A DNA stretch of 33,771 nucleotides from Actinomycetota bacterium (GTDB taxonomy: Bacteria; Actinomycetota; Acidimicrobiia; Acidimicrobiales; Microtrichaceae), in NCBI GenBank assembly GCA_963169245.1, contig CAUJEC010000018.1, positions 1-33,771 on the forward strand, read 5' to 3'. The notes beneath the pieces are model-generated. The model worked only from the letters and a program-made list of their open reading frames with translations, ran no database searches and was not told the DNA's origin. Made by a program: the position numbers and the translations under genes. This document shows positions 9,343-19,833 of this stretch, piece after piece (position 1 is the first letter of the stretch; every line of letters starts with the position of its first letter).

Positions 9343-9725
9343 AGTCCAACGAGACCCACAACAGTGATGAGTCCGAAGCCCAGTCATCGTCGAAGTCGAC
9401 CACTGAGCCAACCTCGGGATCACCCTCAGCCCCAACCTTGCCCGAGGGCTCGGCCCCGATGATCGACCCTGATGATCCGATCGTGATCCGTCGCGCACGA
9501 ATCAAACAGCTGTGTGAGACGGGCTCCCGGATCGGCTACAGCCTTTTCGGGCTGGCGATCGTCTTGTTCTTCGTGGCTCTCTTCAGCGGGTTTCCCAAGG
9601 TTCTCGTATACGGGGTTCTGGTCGCAATGGCAGTCGGGTCCGTGGTACTACTGCCCGCAATCGTCCTCGGATATGGCGTAAAGGCCGCCGACGCGGAGGA
9701 CCGCGGCGAGAAGTTCGGCTACTGA
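9330..9725 (+). CDS. Hypothetical membrane protein with disordered Ser/Thr/Pro N-terminus and two TM segments
   Basis: 131-aa ORF overlapping the preceding gene by 13 bp; TM segments IGYSLFGLAIVLFFVALFSGF and VLVYGVLVAMAVGSVVLLPAIVLGYG. Confidence 0.6.
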   Translation: MVAVKSNETHNSDESEAQSSSKSTTEPTSGSPSAPTLPEGSAPMIDPDDPIVIRRARIKQLCETGSRIGYSLFGLAIVLFFVALFSGFPKVLVYGVLVAMAVGSVVLLPAIVLGYGVKAADAEDRGEKFGY

Positions 9726-9762
9726 GCAGCCGCTAACGGAACGACTGGAACACAACGGATCC

Positions 9763-10839
9763 TCAGCGCGCGTGCGTCGCCACCTCACGGGCGCCCTCGA
9801 CCATCCACACCGGTTCAACCTTGTACTCCGGTTCTGCGATCACGCCGCACGTGATCTGTGGTACATGTGCGGCGACGGCGACTCGCACCTCGAACGCTCG
9901 ACGTTCGCCATCGGCCAGGAACCCCGTGATCCGCAAGTCGGTTGCCAGGGTCCGACGCTCGAATCCGAGCAGTTCCACGGACCGGCGTGCATCTGCCCAG
10001 TCCCAGCCGACCTCACACAGGCCATAGCGGTCAGCCACCTGTGACGGCCCGGCGGGAATCAGGCTCGATCCCCGGCAGTGGAAGGCGAGTTCACTGGGGT
10101 GAACCGAACGTTGTGTTACGGCTCGGACCACATCGACGTCGAGGTGCGCCCACGCATAGCCGTCGGGCATCGATATACCGGTCGCGGCGAAGCGATGTCC
10201 TCCGGTGTGGGAGCAGCGGCGTAGTTCCACATCCGCGCCGGTGATCACCTCGGGGCTGTTCTGTGTGAAGTCCAACTCCGATGGCCCTCGTCCACTCAAC
10301 CGTGTGAGCAGGTCCATACCCATCGATCCACAACACACGTCACGCTGACCGTGTGTACAGAGGTAGAACGCCGTTGATGACGTTGGAACACGGTAGGACT
10401 CAAAGTGGGCCAAAGCATCCGGGGACCCACCCACGAGGGCTCGGGAGAGGTCAAGCACCTGTGCTGGTTCGACTCGCCAGTCGGTGCGCCGAAGTCGACC
10501 AGCTCCCGGGTCACCGGTCACCGCCGCTGGGGTGGATTCCCACGCGGTCAACTGCACCAGCGATGCCCCCTCAGCCCCCTCACCACTCGCTATTGAGTCC
10601 GGCACTAGACCCTGTGGTCTCCACCTCCTGCCGTCCCCACCCCTGATCGCTGCCGACGGCGCCTCGCACATCGAGGCGAACGGCTCATTCATCGAGATGT
10701 CCCGTTGCCACGGGAGCGGGACCTCGACGCAGAGGAACGCGTCGTAGCAGGCCGCTGATCCGATCGGGTCAGCGCCGAGTGACTGATGAAACGGCGAGCA
10801 CCGAAGCTTGGGGATCTGGACGTCGGAGGGCGAATCCAT
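9763..10839 (-). CDS. Sucrase/ferredoxin-like (Apd1-like thioredoxin-fold [2Fe-2S]) protein
   Basis: 358 aa; RCSPFHQSLGADPIGSA N-terminal pattern, CTHGQRDVCCG and CSHTGGHRFAAT motifs. Confidence 0.85.
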   Translation of the reverse strand: MDSPSDVQIPKLRCSPFHQSLGADPIGSAACYDAFLCVEVPLPWQRDISMNEPFASMCEAPSAAIRGGDGRRWRPQGLVPDSIASGEGAEGASLVQLTAWESTPAAVTGDPGAGRLRRTDWRVEPAQVLDLSRALVGGSPDALAHFESYRVPTSSTAFYLCTHGQRDVCCGSMGMDLLTRLSGRGPSELDFTQNSPEVITGADVELRRCSHTGGHRFAATGISMPDGYAWAHLDVDVVRAVTQRSVHPSELAFHCRGSSLIPAGPSQVADRYGLCEVGWDWADARRSVELLGFERRTLATDLRITGFLADGERRAFEVRVAVAAHVPQITCGVIAEPEYKVEPVWMVEGAREVATHAR

Positions 10840-10922
10840 GGACCCACCATATGACTCGACGCACGGTCCGCTGTGACTGGTGTCAGCCCGAGGTCCGCGG
10901 TGAGGTCATCTCGACGATCACT

Positions 10923-10940
10923 TGTTACCATTGGGTAACA
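10923..10940. promoter_or_regulatory. Perfect palindrome TGTTACC-ATTG-GGTAACA abutting the TetR start codon, candidate operator
   Basis: 7-bp perfect inverted arms with 4-nt spacer; last base is the A of the TetR gene's ATG; lies between the divergent sucrase/ferredoxin and TetR genes. Confidence 0.7.
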
Positions 10941-11527
10941 TGAGGCTTCCGGCAGAAGAACGACGCAAACAGCTTCTCGCTGTGGCGGTCGATGTATTCG
11001 CCGAGAAGGGTTTTCATGCGGCGTCAATGAACGATGTCGCCGAAGCCGCCGGTGTCACCAAACCGGTCCTGTATCAGCACTTCACATCCAAGCGTGACCT
11101 GTTCGTCGAGTTGCTCGACGAGATCGGAAACGACCTACGCGAGACCATCGCCAAGGCCACATCCAACGCCGATGGACCACGTCAACAGATCGAGGACGGC
11201 TTCCGTGCGTACTTCGTCTTCGCCAGCCAGAAGACGAGTTCATTCACCGTGCTATTCGGCTCAGGGGCACGGCGCGATCCCGAGTTCTCGTCATTTGCCC
11301 AGTCCGTCGAGAGTTCCATCGCCCAGACGATTTCCGAACTGATCGTCGTGGAGGGCCACCCGGCCGAGTACCGACTGCTGCTCGCCGACGCAATCGTCGG
11401 AATGACCGAATCCGCCACGCGACACTGGCTCGCGAGTGGCTGCGTTCCCGATGTCGAGACGCTCACCGAACAGATCGCCGGACTCGTGTGGTCAGGCCTG
11501 CGGGGAATCAGAAACCCCGGCCAGTGA
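10940..11527 (+). CDS. TetR/AcrR family transcriptional regulator
   Basis: MRLPAEERRKQLLAVAVDVFAEKGFHAASMNDVAEAAGVTKPVLYQHFTSKRDLFVELL is the canonical TetR HTH. Confidence 0.93.
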   Translation: MRLPAEERRKQLLAVAVDVFAEKGFHAASMNDVAEAAGVTKPVLYQHFTSKRDLFVELLDEIGNDLRETIAKATSNADGPRQQIEDGFRAYFVFASQKTSSFTVLFGSGARRDPEFSSFAQSVESSIAQTISELIVVEGHPAEYRLLLADAIVGMTESATRHWLASGCVPDVETLTEQIAGLVWSGLRGIRNPGQ

Positions 11528-11597
11528 CGCTGTATGGTCGATTTGATGCCCTCATCTGCTGCCGGAGTCTCTTGGGTTCGGCGCTAGATTCAATCCA

Positions 11598-12089
11598 ATG
11601 AGTCAACCCGAATGGCACGAAGTGATCGTCGAGATCCCCCAGGGATCCCGCAACAAGTACGAGATAGACCATGACAGCGACGCCATCTGGCTGGACCGCC
11701 ACCTGTTCTCCCGCACGGTCTACCCGGCCGACTATGGGTTCTTCCCGAACACACTCGCCGAGGACGGAGACCCGCTCGACGCACTCGTACTTCTTGATGC
11801 GCCCACTTTCCCCGGCTGCCACCTGCGGGCACGTCCGGTCGCCGTTTTGGAGATGAGTGATGAAGCAGGACGTGACATGAAGGTCCTGTGTGTTCCTTTC
11901 GGTGACAACCGTTGGGACCACTATCAGGATGTCGAAGACATCCCTGAGCACCTCCTCGCCGAGATCCGTCACTTCTTCGAGGTCTACAAGGATCTGGAGC
12001 CCGGTAAGAACAGCATTGTTGGTGATTGGCAGGCTCGGTCGGTGGCTGAGGCCGCGATCGTCGATGCGCGGGAGCGCTATCCCCACTGA
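11598..12089 (+). CDS. ppa: Inorganic pyrophosphatase
   Basis: VIVEIPQGSRNKYEID, YPADYGFFPNTLAEDGDPLDALVL, family I PPase signature. Confidence 0.95.
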   Translation: MSQPEWHEVIVEIPQGSRNKYEIDHDSDAIWLDRHLFSRTVYPADYGFFPNTLAEDGDPLDALVLLDAPTFPGCHLRARPVAVLEMSDEAGRDMKVLCVPFGDNRWDHYQDVEDIPEHLLAEIRHFFEVYKDLEPGKNSIVGDWQARSVAEAAIVDARERYPH

Positions 12090-12095
12090 CATGGG

Positions 12096-12113
12096 CGCCC
12101 GATTTCCCGGGCG
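12096..12113. terminator. Stem-loop between convergent ppa and YihY genes
   Basis: CGCCCG-ATTTCC-CGGGCG inverted repeat directly after the ppa stop; no U-tract. Confidence 0.45.
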
Positions 12114-12115
12114 AC

Positions 12116-13114
12116 TCAGGACACTCCAGCGTCGGCTGGTTCTCCCCCACCGTCAGGCATCTCAACGGTCACCTGGGCAGCCTCCACGGTCAGGGCCTTG
12201 GTTGCCATCAGCCGAAGCGCCCGTTGGTCGGCCTCACCGAGGTTTCTTCCCGTCAGGCTGCGCGGCCAGAGCCGATCGCTGAGCACAGCCGAAATCTCGG
12301 TTGCATATACGAACATTGTGCCGAGCAGGAAGCTCCACGACAGAAGTCCTAGAACCACCGCAAACGCGCCGTAGGTGTCGGATGCGTTCTTGACGACCCG
12401 GTTGAAGTAGTAGTTGCCGAGGCTGAACAGCGCCCACCACCCGACCGCGGTCGCTATTGCCCCCGGCACGAGATCGACGAACCGAAGATTCCGAGCGCAG
12501 AGGATCTTGTGTATCCCCACCGAGGCGATGAAGCCTGCGGACAACGGAAACATCGCTGTGATAACACTCCGGAACGGCTCAGCGAGCCCACTTGCAAGCA
12601 CGTAACTACCCACACCCGAGAGCCCTGCACATAAGAGAAGGAGCAGCACCCCTCCCATCGCGCGCGCGCGTCGAGGAATCCATCCCGGGCGCTCGAATCT
12701 TGGGACGTTCCAGACCGTGTTCAACGCCTCCTGAATCATGTCGAGCAGACCAAGCCCAGCCCAAAATGCGAGCAATATCGAGAGCACCAGAACCAGTCCG
12801 CTGCCATCGAAGGCCGATGTCTCCGAGATGCTTGTTCCCAGGACCGGAATGCTCGACAGAGCTGAGTCGATCATCTTCTTCTGGAGCTCTGGGTCATCCT
12901 TTAGGACGAGTCCGATGACCGAGACAGAGGCGAGCATCAGCGGGAACATCGAGAAGAACCCGCTGTAAGCGAGCAGCTTCGCCAAATGCGACCCTCGGTC
13001 GTCACCAAACTTCTTCACCACGGCGACCACCACCGCTGCGGGCCCCACCGACCTCTGACGTTCGTCAGCCCGGTCGGCCAGTTCATTCAGTCTCGCTGTG
13101 AAATCCTCGGGCAC
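12116..13114 (-). CDS. YihY/virulence factor BrkB family membrane protein
   Basis: LLAYSGFFSMFPLMLASVSVIG, LLDMIQEALNTVWNVP, VPGAIATAVGWWALFSLGNYYFNRVVKNASDTYGAFAVVLGLLSWSFLLG. Confidence 0.88.
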   Translation of the reverse strand: MPEDFTARLNELADRADERQRSVGPAAVVVAVVKKFGDDRGSHLAKLLAYSGFFSMFPLMLASVSVIGLVLKDDPELQKKMIDSALSSIPVLGTSISETSAFDGSGLVLVLSILLAFWAGLGLLDMIQEALNTVWNVPRFERPGWIPRRARAMGGVLLLLLCAGLSGVGSYVLASGLAEPFRSVITAMFPLSAGFIASVGIHKILCARNLRFVDLVPGAIATAVGWWALFSLGNYYFNRVVKNASDTYGAFAVVLGLLSWSFLLGTMFVYATEISAVLSDRLWPRSLTGRNLGEADQRALRLMATKALTVEAAQVTVEMPDGGGEPADAGVS

Positions 13115-13223
13115 TAGATGAACTCCGGTTCTCGATGATCCTCAATCATCAACAGCATCAAGGTTAGGTGGCAGTCGGGCACCTTGACCCGACGGGGTCG
13201 GCGGCGACGACTAGCTTGCTCTG

Positions 13224-14015
13224 GTGTCTTTCGAACCACAGTTTCCCGCAACACCACCTCAAGCCCCGGGCCAAGCCACCTATCAGGCGACCAACTGGGC
13301 AGCCCAGGTTCTCAACGGCTACAAGATCTATGGTTCTGGTGAGAACGAGGTTCGTGCGCTCAACGGGGTGACCGTCGGATTCGAAAGCGGACGGTTCACC
13401 GCCATAATGGGGCCTTCCGGGTCGGGGAAGTCGACGCTCATGCAATGTGCAGCGGGACTCGACAAACTCTCATCTGGCGACGCGATCATCGGCGAGGTCA
13501 ACATCTCTCGCCTGAATGAGAAAGCCCTCACCCTGCTGCGCCGAGAACGAGTCGGGTTCATCTTCCAGCAGTTCAACCTGTTGCCAGTGCTCAACGCACA
13601 GGAGAACATCCTCTTTCCTCTGACCTTGGCCGGACGTCAACCGGATCAGGCGTGGATGGATCAGGTGATCGACACGGTCGGCCTTCGAGATCGTCTCTCA
13701 CACAAGCCATCAGAACTCTCGGGCGGTCAGCAGCAGCGAGTTGCCGTAGCGCGGGCGCTGGTCGAACGCCCCCAGATCATCTTCGCCGATGAACCAACCG
13801 GCAACCTCGACTCCCATTCGTCGGCAGAGATTCTCGCCTTTATGCGCAGCGCCGTGACCAACTTCGGTCAGACCGTGGTCATGGTCACCCACGACCCTGC
13901 AGCAGCCGCATACGCGTCCAGAGTCCTCTTCCTGGCGGACGGTCAGATCGTCGACGAACTGATGGATCCAACTCGCGATTCGGTCCTCGAACGCATGCGA
14001 ACGCTGGGCAACTGA
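13224..14015 (+). CDS. ABC transporter ATP-binding protein (MacB/LolD type)
   Basis: Walker A GPSGSGKST, FIFQQFNLLPVLNAQEN, LSGGQQQRVAVARALV, FADEPTGNLDS, H-loop VTHD. Confidence 0.93.
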   Translation: MSFEPQFPATPPQAPGQATYQATNWAAQVLNGYKIYGSGENEVRALNGVTVGFESGRFTAIMGPSGSGKSTLMQCAAGLDKLSSGDAIIGEVNISRLNEKALTLLRRERVGFIFQQFNLLPVLNAQENILFPLTLAGRQPDQAWMDQVIDTVGLRDRLSHKPSELSGGQQQRVAVARALVERPQIIFADEPTGNLDSHSSAEILAFMRSAVTNFGQTVVMVTHDPAAAAYASRVLFLADGQIVDELMDPTRDSVLERMRTLGN

Positions 14016-14019
14016 AGTC

Positions 14020-16545
14020 GTGTTCCGCTACTCACTCAAATCTCTCCGGGCGAATATCACCCGGTTCGTCGCCACTTCCATCGCAATCATTCTGGGCATC
14101 GGCTTCCTCGCTTCGGGCTTGATGCTCACCGATGCTGTCCGCGTCGGTCTGACCGGAAACGTCGAACAGCGCTATGCCAACGTCGACCTGGCCGTCGTCA
14201 TGAGGAGTGACAGCGCCGAAATGGGACTCCTTCAGGGGGTACCGGCCGAGTTTCTGGCCAAGGTCAAAGTGGTCGACGGTGTTGATGCGGCGGCCGGCGA
14301 GATGTCGGCGGTGACGCGTGTCCTCAAGGACGACGGAACGGTCGCGAATCTGCGTTCCATGGGACGCAACTGGATCCCGGACGACAAGCTCAATCCGCTT
14401 CAGCTGGTCGACGGTCGCGCTCCGAAAACCGACAGCGAGGTCGCCCTCAGCCGAGACGCGGCCGAAGCGGCTGACGCGAAGATCGGTGATGAAATCGATC
14501 TGGAGACCCCGATCGGTCCCCGTCAGGCCAAGGTCGTGGGGATATCGAAGTTCGGCTCGAGCGACGCGCTCGATGAGGGCGGAACGATTTCGTTCTCGGA
14601 CTCTGCCGCACACCAGATTCTCAACACAGGAACTCCAACATTCGAGGACATCGTCATCCGAACCTCCGAAGACCCTGCGCTGGTACAGCGCCGTGTCGCC
14701 CAGGCGCTACCCGACAGCGTCTCGGTCAGAACGCGTGGGCAGTTGGTCGAGGACGCAACCGAATCAAGCCTCCAGTTGATCAGTTTCCTGAGGCCTGTGC
14801 TTCAGGGGTTTGCATATCTTGCGATGTTCGTGTCGGGGTTCGTGATCTTCAACACCTTCTCGGTGGTCGTCACCCAGCGATACCGCGAACTCGCTCTGAT
14901 CCGCGCTATCGGTGGCAGCCCCAAACAGGTTCGCAGATCGCTTCTCACCGAGGGGCTCGGCATTGGGGTTGGTGCCAGCGCGATCGGAATCGTTCTCGGG
15001 GTCGTCCTGGCAAAGGGTCTGCAGATCATCCTCGGAAGATTCGACCTCTCGCTGCCCGGCACCGGGGTGAAGATAACGCTCGGAACGATCGTCCTCTGCA
15101 TGATCGTCGGCACAGTGGTGACGCTGCTGTCGGTCGTGGTTCCGGCATTCCGCGCAGGAAGGACCAAGCCTGTCGAGGCCATGCGTCAGAGTGCGGTCGA
15201 CAACTCAGGCACCTCGATGCTCAGGGCTGTCTTCGGCGGACTCTTCCTTGGTGGTGGCGTAGCTCTCCTACTGCTAAATGTCTTCTACAAGGCCGTCTGG
15301 TTCTTCATCGGACCAGGCACCCTCCTGCTCTTTGTCGGGCTGTTCATCGGTGGCCCCCTATTGGCACGACTCCTCGGCAGGGCCCTTCGGTTGCCGTTGT
15401 CAGCGGTCGGGCTCACCGGCCGAATCGCGGCCGACAACGTCGTCAGGAATCCAAAACGCACCGCAACGACTGCCAACGCCTTGGTCATCGGCCTATTTCT
15501 AGTGACGCTCGTGACCGTTTCGGGCGAGGCGCTCAAGACATCTGCTGTAGACGAACTCAACAAGTTGTCGTCATCGGACTTCATTGTCGTCTCGGATTCT
15601 GCAATTGCCCCAGCGCTAGTCGACAAGATCGACAAGGTAGAGGGCGTATCACAGACGGCTCCGGTCCGTTCGATGCCGGTAACCGCCGACACCGGCCTCA
15701 CTACATTTGTGTCTGGCGTGGATTTCGATCGGCTCCAACAGACCACCGGCATCAAGGTCACCAAGGGCTCGATCGATGAGGTTCTGAGCGGTAACGGCGT
15801 CGCTGCCGTCGACTACGAATCCGTCGGTGGAGGCGGGACCAGCCAAGGAGTTACCAGCCGACTCGGAGAGGAGATGACCGTCACGGGCGTGGACGGACAG
15901 CCGATACCCCTCCGGGTCGTCGCACTTTTCGAGTTGAAGCTCGACTCGATGTTCCTGGGCGATGTCGTGAGTCCGGAGACCTTCAAACGCATCGCAGGTG
16001 ACAAGCCGGTCACACAGATGTTCGTGCGGGTCGAGCCGGGGCAGGCCAATGCCGTAGGACCTCGACTGGATAAGGCGATCCGTGGTTACACCAGCGTCGA
16101 GATCATGCCCGGGAACTTCATCGGTGAGATCGTCGGGAAGGTCTTCGACTTTCTCATCGGAGCTGTCAATGCCCTCTTGGCGATGAGCGTGATCGTGGCG
16201 CTCGTGGGCATCGTGAATACGATGACGCTTGCAATATTTGAGCGGAGAAGTGAACTGGGCCTTGTCCGGGCGCTTGGAATGACCCGTTCCCAGGTTGCCA
16301 CGATGGTTCGCCTGGAGGCTGTCCTAATGGGCGTCATGGGGACGATCATCGGGATGGCTGCAGGGGTGTTCCTGAGTTGGGTGCTCATCTCGACTATCGA
16401 CGATCTGGAGATCGGCCTGTCGTTCAACTGGGCGCGGGTGGGCCTCATCTTCTTGGTCGGACTGCTCGTAGGAGTCCTAGCTTCCATCATTCCAGCACGT
16501 CGGGCAACCCGCCTGGACATGCTGGATGCCATCCGATCCGAGTAG
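14020..16545 (+). CDS. FtsX-like permease ABC transporter (MacB type), two FtsX modules
   Basis: 841 aa; FNTFSVVVTQRYRELALIRAIGGSPKQVRRSLLTEG and VNTMTLAIFERRSELGLVRALGMTRSQVATMVRLEA; directly downstream of the ATPase. Confidence 0.92.
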   Translation: MFRYSLKSLRANITRFVATSIAIILGIGFLASGLMLTDAVRVGLTGNVEQRYANVDLAVVMRSDSAEMGLLQGVPAEFLAKVKVVDGVDAAAGEMSAVTRVLKDDGTVANLRSMGRNWIPDDKLNPLQLVDGRAPKTDSEVALSRDAAEAADAKIGDEIDLETPIGPRQAKVVGISKFGSSDALDEGGTISFSDSAAHQILNTGTPTFEDIVIRTSEDPALVQRRVAQALPDSVSVRTRGQLVEDATESSLQLISFLRPVLQGFAYLAMFVSGFVIFNTFSVVVTQRYRELALIRAIGGSPKQVRRSLLTEGLGIGVGASAIGIVLGVVLAKGLQIILGRFDLSLPGTGVKITLGTIVLCMIVGTVVTLLSVVVPAFRAGRTKPVEAMRQSAVDNSGTSMLRAVFGGLFLGGGVALLLLNVFYKAVWFFIGPGTLLLFVGLFIGGPLLARLLGRALRLPLSAVGLTGRIAADNVVRNPKRTATTANALVIGLFLVTLVTVSGEALKTSAVDELNKLSSSDFIVVSDSAIAPALVDKIDKVEGVSQTAPVRSMPVTADTGLTTFVSGVDFDRLQQTTGIKVTKGSIDEVLSGNGVAAVDYESVGGGGTSQGVTSRLGEEMTVTGVDGQPIPLRVVALFELKLDSMFLGDVVSPETFKRIAGDKPVTQMFVRVEPGQANAVGPRLDKAIRGYTSVEIMPGNFIGEIVGKVFDFLIGAVNALLAMSVIVALVGIVNTMTLAIFERRSELGLVRALGMTRSQVATMVRLEAVLMGVMGTIIGMAAGVFLSWVLISTIDDLEIGLSFNWARVGLIFLVGLLVGVLASIIPARRATRLDMLDAIRSE

Positions 16546-17970
<1,425 letters not shown>

Positions 17971-17978
17971 GGGCCCTC

Positions 17979-18039
17979 GGGAACGCTCAACGGCCCGGGC
18001 AACATGACTCACCCTGTGTGGCCCGGGCCCTGGGTTCCC
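17979..18039. terminator. Long stem-loop downstream of gdhA
   Basis: Nested arms GGGAAC(17979-17984)/GTTCCC(18034-18039) and GGCCCGGGC(17992-18000)/GCCCGGGCC(18021-18029). Confidence 0.5.
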
Positions 18040-18135
18040 TCAGCGACCCACACCTCAGCGGTCCCCGCCTGAGCGGACCCACCTCCGTGGCCACCACATC
18101 AGCGGCTGCAACATCAGCGGCCTGAGTGGCCCCAA
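18038..18135. repeat. Degenerate ~15-bp tandem repeat, about 7 units
   Basis: Units CCTCAGCGACCCACA / CCTCAGCGGTCCCCG / CCTGAGCGGACCCA / CCTCCGTGGCCACCA / CATCAGCGGCTGCAA / CATCAGCGGC / CCTGAGTGGCCCCAA. Confidence 0.6.
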
Positions 18136-18159
18136 GTCCCCCAATACAGACCCAGTGAT

Positions 18160-18204
18160 CGAGGGTCTGATCTGCCCACTCACATGAGGTAGATCAGACC
18201 CTCG
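18160..18204 (-). terminator. 14-bp perfect inverted repeat enclosing the stop codon of the phosphodiesterase gene
   Basis: CGAGGGTCTGATCT(18160-18173) 17-nt loop AGATCAGACCCTCG(18191-18204); stop codon (18180-18182, -) lies in the loop. Confidence 0.55.
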
Positions 18205-19685
18205 CCTATATCCCGATAGGCGACGCCGGTCTCGGACAGGGTCGAGTGCCAGTGACCACTGACCTGTGGATCTGCCTGTTCCATTCCGTGGTCGGAGATG
18301 ACCAGGAATGCGGTCTGGGCAAGGGACCCGGCCCGGTCGACTGCGGCCACGATCTCGCCGACCCTGCTGTCGCTGTCGATGATCGCCTGCATCGCCAGAT
18401 CTCCGTGGGGTCCGGAGCGGTGACCCGCCTCATCAGTCAGCGCGAGGCTGCACCACGTCAGAATTGGCAGTGGATTCCCAGCATCCTGGCCCCACGCGGC
18501 AATCGTTTGGTCCATACTCAGATGATCAACAGTCGAGTAGAACGCGTATTTCCCCTCCTGCGCCGCGACCGGGTTGACGTGACGACACTCAGATAGGTCA
18601 GGCAGGGCTCCCCCCGTACCCTCCCTGACCATCTCGAAGGTAGACATCGATGCACCTCGGTCACAGAACTCGAACGTCGCTGTCGTGTAGCCACCGGGCC
18701 GCTGTGTCGCGATCACCTCGAAGATCGTCTCAGTCCCCTCGGACAGATGCGAGGCCGACCAGAACATCTCCTCGAACGACAGCAGGTCAGGCACCTCGCC
18801 GGTAGACCGCTTGAGCCATGTGTGATGGAGAACACCGGAATGGCCAGGGTGTCGCCCCGTGATCTCTGCGGTGTGATTGGCAAGGGTCGCCGTAGGCAGC
18901 GATGCGACCATCCCGTGTTCCATCATCGAACCTGAATCGACCAGAGCCGACAGGTTCGGAGCATGGCCACTCACCATCACCTCGCGCAACAGGTTCGTGT
19001 TACAGCCATCGAGCAGGATCACCACCACGTGTGAGGCGCCGGAACCACTGAGTATGTGATCCAGAACACGACCGTCCTGTCCTCTCAGATGGCTGCCGTT
19101 GGAGTTAGGAGCCAGATCGAGGAGCGCAGCGATAGTCGGAGCTATGTCCACTGTCCGCTCGGCCGACGTGGTCACGGCCGACTGCCGGATCCCTGCACCT
19201 GATCCGATCATCAACGCCCGTGCCTGCACCACTCCCAGCGAACCGTGCTGACCGATATTGCCCTCCGGATCGAACTCTCCACTGCGACAGACATAGAGAT
19301 CAGGAGCATCGGGAGAGTCAAAGAACTGAGCGATGGACTCGAACGCGTTCGGGTACGTCTGGCTCGTCCCACCGTTCGCACCGGTCCGAATCCCGCCGGC
19401 TACGCCACTCGCTCTGTCGGCCTTCTCGGCCTCCAGCGATCCGATTGCAGAAATGGACTGCTCTGCCAGCGGATCGTTGCCACAAATCTCGGTCACCTCG
19501 AAGGACGAACCGAGGCCTTTGTGAGTCACCAGTGCGTCGGAACGTCGTCGCTCGAAGTTTACCGATCCGCTCGACGATGCGACCCGGTACTTGTCGACGC
19601 CGGGGCTGGAGAGAACCAGATCCACCTTGTCGCTCAGGTCAGAACTGACCAGTGCCTCCTCCAGAAGCCGGGCATCACGGTTCAT
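18180..19685 (-). CDS. Alkaline phosphatase superfamily (nucleotide pyrophosphatase/phosphodiesterase-like), motifs in permuted order
   Basis: VVVILLDGCNTNLL, SLPTATLANHTAEITGRHPGHSGV, DEAGHRSGP, VISDHGM; the C-terminal subdomain motif GQHGSLGVVQ...RTVDIAPTIAALLDL is at the N-terminal side. Confidence 0.88.
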   Translation of the reverse strand: MNRDARLLEEALVSSDLSDKVDLVLSSPGVDKYRVASSSGSVNFERRRSDALVTHKGLGSSFEVTEICGNDPLAEQSISAIGSLEAEKADRASGVAGGIRTGANGGTSQTYPNAFESIAQFFDSPDAPDLYVCRSGEFDPEGNIGQHGSLGVVQARALMIGSGAGIRQSAVTTSAERTVDIAPTIAALLDLAPNSNGSHLRGQDGRVLDHILSGSGASHVVVILLDGCNTNLLREVMVSGHAPNLSALVDSGSMMEHGMVASLPTATLANHTAEITGRHPGHSGVLHHTWLKRSTGEVPDLLSFEEMFWSASHLSEGTETIFEVIATQRPGGYTTATFEFCDRGASMSTFEMVREGTGGALPDLSECRHVNPVAAQEGKYAFYSTVDHLSMDQTIAAWGQDAGNPLPILTWCSLALTDEAGHRSGPHGDLAMQAIIDSDSRVGEIVAAVDRAGSLAQTAFLVISDHGMEQADPQVSGHWHSTLSETGVAYRDIGEGLIYLM

Positions 19686-19833
19686 GCCGCTCACCTTACA
19701 GACACGACCACTCGCTCGCGACTCCACGCCACAGGCGACATGATTCACCGGCGGACCATCCGCGGCGAACCCAACCCGTGCGCAGAACACCTTGCAAAAC
19801 GCGCTTGTGAGCAGTTATTGCTATGCGAATCAA

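Noticed and set aside
18038-18135. CRISPR-like array
   Set aside because: Units are ~15 bp, diverged and without spacers; no cas genes.
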